Made by a program: the position numbers and the translations under genes. From positions 16,736,025-16,800,024 of the forward strand of contig CM034595.1 of the NCBI GenBank assembly GCA_020091685.1: a stretch of 64,000 nucleotides of DNA. The letters run 5' to 3'. The stretch is from Lutjanus erythropterus (lineage: Eukaryota; Chordata; Actinopteri; Lutjaniformes; Lutjanidae). Of the stretch, positions 41,101 to 53,100 are shown one piece after another. The first letter of the stretch is position 1; every line of letters begins with the position of its first letter. Below the pieces are notes generated by a model. That model saw only the letters and a list, made by a program, of their open reading frames with translations, was not told the DNA's origin and did not search any database.

Positions 41101-44100
41101 CAATGACTGTATTTATCCAAGCCATGGAAACGGAAAGCCTAAAAAGTCCCCGCTCTGGAAGGTCTTATGACGGAATATATTAGTTTATGCTCTGAGCTGT
41201 GCTTTGTCAGCACCAACCCCACTTCTCTTTTTTAATTTGTTCATTTCTGCTATCTGAACTCGACAGCTTCTTTTTAATCTTAATAAAAAGAGAAAATGTA
41301 ACTATTGTGTGTTTGATATCTTATTCACTTTCTCAAGGATCCAGTCTGAACAACACAGTCTGCTGTGGATGTGAAACTATGATTTAGAAGCAGACATAGC
41401 CACAAACATTCATGAAGTCAGTAAGTTAGTCAGAGACAAAGTCACTGAGATCTACAGACAGCCAGACATGTCCCCAATCAGAGACGTGGACATCTTGTCA
41501 GATGAAAGTCTGTTCAGTGGCAGACAATAGGATCACTGAAACAATGAACCACTATCCTCTAATGAAGACAACAAACTGGGAATGAGGCAATTAATTGGCC
41601 ACAGCGCTGACTGACCCACATTTACTGACAGACTTTGTGGATTCTGAGAATATAAACAATGGATGAACCCAAAGCTCTATGGCATATAATAAGAATTGAA
41701 ATCCCAGTAGTTAAATTGTTTGTTTGAGCAACATAAACACTTTCCTTTGACAAGCAGACAGACTCAAGTTGGCTGTCTCCAACACACACAAACACAGTTC
41801 ACATTATTTCCCATTTTTGTCAAAGCTAGAAGTGTTTCAGATCTAATCTGACCTGTCAAACAAATGTCCAGCTGATAAAACTTTGTAGTTAGCCTTGTGG
41901 AACTCTAACAAGCATCTCCAATACCTGCATTAGATCATTCTGGTTGAAAAAACACTGACATGTTTACATAGTTCTACCGAGCAATTCTTAATTTCCTGAC
42001 AGACAGTTTGTACGAGAACAAAAAAGAAACTGGTGGCTAAGTTTATAGAAGGGGCTGGCTGTCAATCAAAGTGGATGGTTTGAGTGCAGTGATTGTGGTT
42101 CAGTCCTTGACCTCAGACCCTGAGCTCCAACCATTCTTGAGAAAAATACTGAACCCAAAGTAATATTTAAAATTAGCATTAGTAAATTAGTAGTAAATAA
42201 ATGAACATTTGGTGAGTCAGAACTGATTTTTTAGTTGTAACAGTGATGTCAGTCAGATTTAGTTCAGCTAGAGCTATGGAACATTAAATCATCCATATTT
42301 GCTGCATCTGAGCCTTTCTTACCCTGCATGAACTTATTTTTAAAATACAAAAATGAAACATTATCAGTTATCTAATAAGGATCGACTAGAAGCAAGTAAT
42401 TACTATTGTTTGTTATCAGTATTGGCTGAAAAGAATCCACATTGGCATCTCTAAATTCATGATCATGCTTTCAAAATATGAAATATTATTTGGGATACAC
42501 TTCAGTGAAGAGAACCATTAACAAAGAAAGCATGCTCTATCCCTGAGTGCCACTTCAAGAGAACACACGCCCACTTACATGTGAGCATACACATACATAT
42601 TAGAGCCAAAGCCACAGTTGTCTGTGTGCACACTCGTGTTTTAACCTTCTGTTGTGCATTGGACACACTGTGAATGATACACATCCTGGACCCTCAGCCA
42701 CTCCCCTCACACTCATACACACTGTCCTGCTACCTTGGCCAGCATACCCCTCGGGTGTCATGGTGTCCCCATGGCAACCTATATTTACACCACTTGACTG
42801 CGGAAGAGTGTAGACCTCGGTTTAGTAGCAGCTGTGGATTTTGGACGTGTGCACACAAAGAGTGAGTGAGCCAGAGAAAGAGAAAGAGACACAGAGACGA
42901 GCAGGGACACAAAGCAGGGACAAGACAGAAAGAGAGAGTGAAAGACTCTCTTGTAGAAGTGAGTATTAGAGACGTGAGCCCAGTAAAGCATTTGTTTGCA
43001 GTTGCTAGGCACACACAGCCTTCTAGTTCAGCATATGCCTTGATGCTCATATTACCAGCCATGTGGTTTAAAACCCCACCCAACAGCAATGCCAAGCAAA
43101 CTGTCTCAGTGAGAGTGCCAGTCTGACCCTCTGCATTCACACTGCAGAGCTGGTCCACCACAACCTCACCACTGCCTTGGCTACAGCCAAGTAAAAACTG
43201 CACACTGAAGTACAAACTATATATATTTTTATGTTTGAATCTCTGCTTTTCTGTGCAGTTTAGGCAAATACATTTACTTTTATCTTATCTTGTGTAGATG
43301 ATAGCAGTTTCTAATGGAAAAATGACACATTTTTTGATGCATTTCTATTTATTTGAAGTGCAAGGTAATCAAATATCAAAATGAATCAAGGATAAACATT
43401 TAAAGGTGCACTGGTTTGTTGAACAACCAAAAGATATGTTTATATTTAGTGTTACTCACCAAAAGGTATTGTGTGTGTCCTTGAAGTCTAACAAATGTGT
43501 TGAGTTCAACACAGGAAACGTGCCAATGCTGACATTTACCCAGGTAACAACTTGCATCCACAACATTAGCATTATGTTTTACATATAATAACATGCTGAG
43601 TATGATTTTGACAAACAACTTTCCACAAGAATAGTTTCATAAAACTCATCATATAATTCTCTAAAATCAATAAAGCTCATACAGTTATACAGATTAGCAG
43701 CAGTTTGACCAAATGCCTCATTCAACACACAAAAGACCCCAAATCAATGATTCACTGCATAGTGTTTTACCTCACTCCATGGTATGTGGAACTGAAAACC
43801 CAGGGTCAAACCAGGTACCACAGTATATGCCTGTTTTTTCTATGCTAGTTTGCATACGCAGTAACTGTCTTACTCCCTACCTCATTCATAGGTGGAGGTC
43901 AACACAGTTCACAAAGGCTAAACTGCTATTGTAGCTCATGAAGGTACTAGACCTATACTATCTTTATGTTATCTATTCAACCACTAATAATAATACATTT
44001 GCATTATATTAGGGTCTATTATGGTGTACTGCTGTAACAACTTTGGCTCCAGTGTTGGCCAAACTGCACTTAACCAAATGACAGGCCACGATAACAGTCT

Positions 44101-47100
44101 GTGGTTGAACAGCACTTGAATGATTAATTCATTTGAAGCTGGACTTCACATATGCAATATCACTGCATTTGCATGCAAACTACAACCATATTCAACCTGA
44201 ATCACATATTGCCTGGAGGCTGCACTGTCGATATGAAATCCCAGCATTTAAAATAAGAACATGTTGGTCTTGAAATTTGCATGTAACCTGGGTCACCTGC
44301 TTACCACTATTACAACAACCAGGATAGAGCTCGGCACAATCTGCTCAACAGGAGTACTGCAGAATCGGTAACAGTAACATAATGACCCAAGGGAGATGAA
44401 AAGACAACACCACACCTCAGGTGCTAAATGAATTGTTACTCATTGGGATTAATTAAGTTGCTTACATTCTTTACAGTTATTCGAGGTTTTACATTCAGGA
44501 TATATTGCATTGACCGTGGGTTAAGTCAGCTAGCAACTGACGATCCAGAAGTATCTGTTTCACACCTCCTTAAAGGAGAGAAATCCACTTACTGTAACAG
44601 CACCCCTCCCTCCTCCTCCCTCCTATCCTCTCGTCTTCTCTTCTTGCCCATGTAGTCACCTTGTCCACTTGTGACTAGTGACACAGAGGCACGCTGTAAC
44701 AGTTAAACATGAAACATGTTCCAAGAAGACAATAATTCTCCAAAAATAGGAGCTAGTAATTAGTAATAGTAGATAGTAATTTAACTTCTGTCTGCCCAGC
44801 TGGAAAACAGTCTAGCTTACTTTTTTTGATCAAATACGATGGGCACGTCCATAGACATTTGCCAAAAAGTATCTTTCCTTAGTCCTTCTGTATATTCCTG
44901 GACAGTCAAGTGTTTCAATGTTTACAATGCTTACTGTATAAGTCAGGAAGCACTGCACTCAAGTAATGAACTTCTGCAGTTCAAATTTATCAGTTGATCT
45001 ACTTAGCTAAGAGTCTTGATCGTCTGACAAAGCAATTATGCCATTGTTTCCTAATTTACACTAATTTTAACATCAGAATTAATCCCATGAGGGGTGATAC
45101 TGTAAATAACTGGATTGTTGAGTCACATAGCCCTTACAGTTTAATCATTGCTTTTATTTGTTCACATACAAGCTGTGCACTCTGCACCAGCTCAGTAAAA
45201 CTTGTGGGTGGCAAACAAGCCCACAGCAGAGGGAGAATGGAGGGAAAATGGGAGGGAGGGACAATGAAGGTTGGTAAGAGGGAACATGAGGGAGTCTCAG
45301 GTGGCAAAAAGCCCCATATGGCTGAAGAGCAACAATCAAAGGGGGCAGAAAATGGTAGGTGGGTGGAGTCCAACATTAGAGAAGACAGGAAGGAGAGATG
45401 GAATGTAGAAGCAGAACAGCAGGAAATGATAATTAGCCTGTTTTCTATTCCCTAAGCTGCATGTTCAATTAGAGAGAGCTCCCGCTGGAGAGACAAGAAG
45501 AAAAACACTTATGCTACAGATATTGTTGGTTTTTAACAGACATGCACCACTTATAGGGACCCCAGGATCCTTTGATGTGACAAACAGATAACACAAATCA
45601 ATGAAATCACACAGTACAATATTTTCAGCAAGACTGAATCCAGTATTTGCAGTAAAAAACAGGACTGCAAATAAGTCCCTCCAGGAAGCTGCAATGTTGC
45701 AATTGCAACAATTAACACAAATTCAACTAATGAATTCTGTACAACCTTGCCATTTTTTCTAATCACTAATCTGACCAATCACTGTAGCTTTATTTTGTCC
45801 CTGGCACTGGGAAGATCACAAGGTCTGTAACTGTCATTTAATTGATGCTCTGTGCACTTATATTTGACAATATTGTGCTTTGACTCAGTTTGAGCTCCAA
45901 AAAGATTTTGCTTCTTTGTGGAATACCCCCCAGGTGTACTTTTTCTTTTACAAATAAAGCATATTTTATTGGAGGTTTTTTTGTAATCCTGTAAGCCTTT
46001 TTGCTAAGGTTACTAAGAACAAGTAAGTCTTTGTTTTTGTTTGTTTTATTCTCCCTGGAACAAGTTGCCTTTAAATTTTTAATGAATTATAGAAAAAATG
46101 TGACTTGTTTGCAATGTTCACTTGCTCCAATAATTTAATTGGAAAAAACACAGAAAAACATTGCAACATGCATATATGCATTTTTCCGCAAACCTGCCAT
46201 GAAATCCAGCATTTTAGGTCACAATAATCCCAAAAAAGCCTGCAAAATCCTGGAAGGACTGACAAATAAAGGGCATATTTCTTTTCCTGTGCTTTCTAAA
46301 CTTGTTCCTTATCATATCAACAGGTAAAAGGCAAATAAATAACATTTTAGCACCCATTGATGCCCTTTTACTAGAAAAGAAATGTGCATGTGCTCCCTGC
46401 CGATAGCCTGTAATGCTTTAATAATAATTTTGTGAAAAGGACAAACGACTGCTGATGAATAACAAATATTGTGGCACAAAGTAGTTGCACTTTGTTTTTT
46501 CTAGGATCAAGAACAGGCAGACATAGCAGCAATGTTAAAGGGTTACCCATGTGCAAAACCATCACAACATGTACATAACAAAGTGCACTTCACCACCTCT
46601 GGCTTATCAGGCGATATGACTGTTATGGCCCGTCAGTTGGCATTAGAGAACTCCGTCCAGTCTGCACACACTCATATGCAGTTCGTCTGTATTCCTCTCT
46701 GACAAACCCACATACCAGAGTGACTAACATATGACTGCAGGCTTCCAGAAATAAATCCAAGCAGCTCATAACAGCTGCATACTAAGAGCACAGACAGATA
46801 CACTGTACTGGAGATACTTGAGACTGATACACAGGCAAACTTTGTTGTTAAAGGTATCTGCCAATGCCTAATTTCAAAGGGGGAGTAAACAGCAGAAAAT
46901 AGGGTGGATAATGTATAGCAATGGGGATTAAGGAGCATGACAGTCTATAAATACAGCCAGTCTATGTCTCAAATATTTCCAATGGCTTTGAAGTAAATGT
47001 ATTCAAAGAGTTAGTACTGCTTTGGACTTTGCACAGACCATCAATTACATCCTACTGTAACAGGCCTTACAACAAACTCCTACTTGGAATATTATAACCA

Positions 47101-50100
47101 CAACAGACACTGCATTAATTGTTAATGGCATACAGATTCATTAAAAACAGTCAATTCTCGTAAAATGTGGATAAGGGTAACTGTGATGGCCAAGGCCACA
47201 CAAATGGACAGTTGAGGGTAAAACCATGCACACTCACCTCACTTCTTTGTTCAATGCACAGGTTAGTTTAATTTGCAGTCAACCACACCCCAAACAATTC
47301 AGGTCCACACTACAGTTTATTTGAGTTATAATTTCTTTATTTTCCTTTAGCTTTACACTGTTTAAATGGAGTGCACACATTTTTACACTGTAAGGTTAGA
47401 TTTAGTAATTTTCTGTTGTATTAATCATTTTTCTTTGTCTTCTTTTTGAGTTACCATGCTGGTGGGGGTGGTTTCCTCCTGGACGGGCAAAAGGTGTGGC
47501 ACAGGAGTGGAACCTGTTAAATCCTGTGGCCAGCTCATCAGGCCGTACCATCTGCAGCCGTGTCAGAGGGGGTTTTTGGGTTTAGTTTGTTTTTTCTGTG
47601 TATTAGTTTTAGTAGATACCATTTTGTTTTCCCCTTTTGTGTTAGTTGGTTTGGCCAAGCCGGTATATATGTTCCCTCACATTTCATTTTGTTAGGTCAG
47701 TTTGTTCAGTTAACACAGTTTTGTTGCTGTCATTTTTGAGTATAGTTATATTTTGTTGACCTCTTTTATAGACCTAATTATTAAGTTCTTGATTTATATT
47801 GTCTGGCATTATTTTTTGGGTAAATAAAAACCCTCTTTTCAGCAAATTCCTGTTCTCCTCATTGCCTCACTGCTTGGTCCCTGACAGTAACACTTTAAGC
47901 ACTTAATTACAAAGTTATCTACTTTATCTCAAGTGTTCAGTGTTTTCTGAGGATTAAATCATACATGGAACATAACCAAAAAGCTTGATATGTCTACCAT
48001 ACACTGACTCCTTACTAAACCCATAAATTGAGCAAAGGTTATGTATGCTTTGGATCGAACATGTTCAGTCAGTGTGCACTTTGGTCAAGCTTCTATCCTT
48101 GCAGAACAAGCTGGTGGAAGCATTGCATCCACACCCTTTCTATTTTAAACGGGATGGTCTGTGAAATGGATGCAGATATTACCAGATACATGTTGCACCG
48201 CTGCCAACAACGCATAGCCTCAAATACTTTCTCTCTTGCCTATCTCAATTTTCACAGGAGTTAAATTTAACCCATCATAAAACATAACCTTAAATATCCA
48301 GATGTGACCACATACACTAAAATATTTTCCTCTTTGGTAAAAGTAAAAACAGTATAGCCTTCAAGCAAAAGAGGAAAAAGAGAGGGAAGTCCCTTAGTCA
48401 GCAGTGCTGAGCTGCTGGGTGACCACATGAACCTTAACATTTTAAATAGAGAAGATTTTGTGAAGGATGTCCAGGGTGGGGAGCTTCAGATCTGCATCTG
48501 TCTAAATATCTGTATTTGAGACCCCAGCAGGAAAAGACACAGCAGCACTAAAGGATAACTTAATCTTACAATGTCTATCTCTGAGAGTATTTTAAGAAAC
48601 TGTACAGACCAACAGACACGCATGACATTCAAACACTATGCAAAGGATGAGGCTGACATTTAGTCCAGTGGGCACAGCTTCAAACTAATGAGCATTTACA
48701 CTGCAACTAGCCAATGCTGGTGATCTCCCTCCACTTATACAGTGTTCATGAGTGCACACATGCAAGCATGTGCATGTGTGCAGACAGGACAGCTGGTAGC
48801 CAATAATTATCTCTGGGTGTGTGCTGAGGATAAATGGACACTTATTTGTAATCCCATACTGTATTTATCTGCAAAATCTGCAACCAGTCTTCCTGTGGGT
48901 GTGTTTTAAAACTGAACAGACACAGAGATGAGGCTACCACAGACAAGAGAGGCATTAAAAATATAATGTATGACCTACCAACAGTGAGGCAGATGGCAGC
49001 ACAAGTCCAAATGCTGAGAGTGGTAAGGTTTTTTTTTTCCTATTCTTTGCACTTCATGAAGCACTTTAAGGTAAAATCCAAACATAAGAAATGCACCAAG
49101 CCTATGTGGTGATAAATGGCAACAAATGTGTTTGTCTCTGTAAGGGTGTGGGTGGTTGATCATCATCACTGGTGAGTGAACCACATGTGACCAAAGTAAG
49201 CTCACAAGGTTCTGACGTCACACATGATTGTGTCTCCAGAAAAGACAGACAGAAAAACAGAAGAGGTCTATTAAACATGCAACAGTCCAGTAAAACACTT
49301 TGAAGATTTTAAAAAAACACAAGTGAGGAATGCTATAAAGTTGGATTTTATATGAGCAGTTCCCTCTTATTTCTTCCTCTGTTTATATATATTTTAGTCA
49401 GTTGCTTCCTTATTGCCACAGTGGGAGTGGAAAAAATTAAAAGCATAAAACAAAACCACATTAATCAGAGACTTCTGGACTACAGCTCGCTCAACACACA
49501 AACAAGCGTATAGGCAGACACACATAAACACCAGGTCCAGACATGTAGAGGAAAACACCAGTGTGCTCATTAAGACTGTTGTGTACTCGGCACACTAGTA
49601 CTATAACTACTCTGGTCTAAATTAGAGCGAGACAGATATATTGTTTGGCCAATATTATTGGACTATACTGGCCCATCACAGCTTTATTAGTCTATACTGG
49701 TATTGATGCATATTTGTCCGATATGCACCAATATGAAAACTTTGTTTGTTGATAGAACACAATGCAGAGGGCATTTTATAGACATTTGATCCATTTTCTT
49801 GATTCAAGTTTAATTACTTTTTTTTCTATTTGTTTTTTTATGTTATGTTGGAATTGTGTTGGATTTTTTTAACCTCCTAATATCATCTGCATCAGCCCCG
49901 AAAACTCAGCACTGGTCCAGTCCTGAATGCAAATACCAGACATAGTTACACAATTAGGTAACAAATAAAAAAAGTAAGTGTATTTTATTAAAATTACATT
50001 AAAAATTTGAGATTATTAGCATGATTCTAATTTAAAATACAAAAAGATATACTACCATGTGTCCACATTACAACACTTAACAAGTCTCACATGACATGAA

Positions 50101-53100
50101 GTGAAACCATAGTTCCCAATTCATTATTATGTTTCTGGGCGGAGATTTTACCATTCCGTCTTTAAACTAGAAAAAGGGAACAACATCACAGCAGTGAAAA
50201 TCCTGTCATCATTCAAGAACTCAACATTCAATTCAAAGAAACATTTACAGGTAGGAACAACCACTAACATCAATTAATACTACAGAAATCCAGTATTAAG
50301 GATTCAAAATTAACTTTTTTGTTCACATTGCTTGTGAATATTCAAATGTTACCAGTCACAAAATAGATTACCGTCGTTTTCTTTGGCTGGTGAAGCAAAT
50401 ATACCAGACAGTTGAATATTTTACCAGCATTTGGCTGGTGGATGTAACTAATTTGTTTCAATGAGGCAGCTAACTTGTAGCTAACTTGTCAAAACTACTA
50501 TTACTGCTGCTACTGAAAAATGTGAGAAATCTGTGAAAAATCTGTCGTCATTTAGTCCCTGTATGGGGAGGAAGTTCCCTTTTGTGCTGATGCTTAGTTA
50601 CAGGCTTATAAAGCTCAAAACTAAAAGGCTTCATTCAGGCTACCTTTGCACCACTCCTACCTGCAGAAGTGCACACTCCTTTTTCTAAACACTGACACAC
50701 ACACACACACACACACACACCTGCTGCTCAGATTTCAATGGCAAGGTACAACTGAATTTCACTTCCTTCAAAAGAGCAGTCTCTCCATTCCCTATTTATC
50801 TGGTCAGTTATCGTGCTCTGTGTGTGTGTGTGTATGTGTGTGTGTGCGTGTGTGTGTCTAGTGGTAGTTTTATGAGCTGTGCTTCATTAGGACTGGGCTA
50901 TGTAGTAAAGTAGCTCGTCTCTGTGTGTGATGACGAAAGAGAGATCACAACACAAAGGGAGTTGTCATGGTAATTTATATGGACAGAAATGTCACACGCT
51001 GACTGGATAAAAGGGCGTTTTGGGTCCACTGCCAGCTGACTCTGCTGTGACTAGCCTACTTTGTAATTTGGCCAAAAAGCTCTTGAGTGTCTGAAATCAC
51101 TGTATTTAAGCGTATCTGGTTAAAGGGACCTTTGCTTGAAAGATCAGAGGAGAAATAGACTGAACTTAAAAAAAAACACCTCATCAACTCTTTCAAACGG
51201 TATCATACCCTACTCATGTTACTGCTGAAGAAGAACACACGTTTTAGTGTATATCTGCACTATGCTGCTGTTGAGCCTGTATGACGCGCAGATGGAGTAG
51301 TTCAGAGTGTCCTGAAGAGCTAAAGCATGCTAAATAAAAGGTGTGACCCTTCTACAATGACAGCAGGACACAGAAATCCCATTTTTCAACAGTAATTACA
51401 ATCTTGCTTTAAGGTTTGATGAAGTCAGCAAAATCTGGCTCTATAGTGCACAGCTATTACCATAACTGCCAAGTAGCACATAATTATACTGATGCTGGAT
51501 CACACCTGGTCAGTGAGATACTCACAAAGACATCATAATTCTAACTTATGTGTTAAAAACCTCAGATGCACCCATGAAAACCATTTGGAATATAAGCTAA
51601 AATCATGCTCATTCAAGCTAATAATTTCTATTATATTTGCAAATTATTACACGTTGGTGCCTTTTTTTGCCTTCCTTTATCTTATTTCCTTTTGCCAATG
51701 AGAAATTATTAAAAGTTTCCAGCTAAATTAACACAAACATTATGTATATGTTATAAAAATATTCAGTTCAGTAAAAAAGTTCAGGAGCTGTTTACCTCCC
51801 ACATAGAATCTGCAATGAATGAGTGGTACTCTATGAACACTGTTCAAAATAGTAACATATTTTCAAATGTATAGTAAGTGATCCCAGACGCATGTAATAA
51901 AGAAGTAGGAAAAACATCAGTACTGTACCAAATTGTGCTTGGGCCTTTTCACAGCAGACATTTTGGCTTGTCATAAAAGGAAGAGCCCAGGTGTTACTAA
52001 TAACATAATAACTCCCTTGTATTCACATCTCCCAGTAAGACATGACAACAGATCATTGTGACTTGAAAAAGAAGGTAAACACAGGTGTTAAAAATGATAC
52101 TAATTACGATTCAGTTACATTCAGGTCAGACAGAGTCAAGGTGCTGCTGTGGCTCTGCTACACCAAATGAAACAGGACATTAATTAGCATCATTAGCATT
52201 GCCTGTGTTTACCCTACTATTAAATATCAATAAAGGTCTATTAGCCAGCATACACAATACCAGGACACTGAAACTGATGCAGCTAAATGGATTTCAGCAA
52301 ACATCTACTTTAATATTTGAACTTGTGCCGTTGCTACTGTCACATGTCACAGTATGAAAAAGGCCTACACAGTAAGAGTACAGAGTAAAAGCACATTGTG
52401 GAGAACAACTACAGTTGTTGCTGTTTTCAGTCTCTCTCCTCTACTGCAGCAAACAACTACACTGTCGCACTATGCTTTGGTCAAGAGCTGTTCATACTTA
52501 TTGTGTGTGAGAGGCAAAGAGACTGTGGGCACATGGAGAGCAGGCTGGTGTGGCTGCTGGAACACTCTCTCTGTTGTCAGGACTGACTATAAGCTACAAA
52601 TGCTTTTTTAAGTGTTGCTGCGTGTGGAGGCTCCTCACCGTTTCCAATAGGCATTTGTGGGGCTGCAACTCATTGTAACCCAAATATTTTCAAAACAGCT
52701 TTATGGAGCGATGAAATTACTGTTTTCGAGGAAAAGCACCTATTAATCATAACCCTAACAATGACACACAACCACACAGTCAAGCCATATGTGATAACAC
52801 TGCATAATGTCACAAGAAGCTTCTTTTGAGCACCCTAGACCAGTGGTTCTCAAACTTTTTTTTTCCCATGAGGGACACAAATGACACAAATTAGACCACA
52901 GACCCTAGTTTGATAAAAATTTTGGTGCCACATCAGATAAGATTTTTGCTTTTAAAAGTTTTGTTACATAACGCGTACAGTGTTTCTGCTGTCTCACACT
53001 GTATCTGTCGGTGTTTGGGTGTTAGTTGCTTAATATTGAGGATCTAATGTTAAAAATCTTTGGAATTATTATACAATCATTATTTCCAAGTCATCTGGAC

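Noticed and set aside
42730-42866. Possible alternative cobl first exon (CCATGACACCCGAGGGGTATGC on the minus strand, followed by GTAGCA)
   Set aside because: The frame from this ATG leaves one base, while exon 2 needs two, and the donor is weak. The frame from the other ATG hits a stop at once.
42730-43215. 161-codon minus-strand frame
   Set aside because: Much of it comes from a GA-rich tract read as Ser/Leu/Phe. No homology is recognisable, and it does not fit cobl splicing.
44994-45455. 153-codon plus-strand frame
   Set aside because: The second half is purine-rich sequence read as charged residues. There is no recognisable domain, no splice context, and it lies in a cobl intron.
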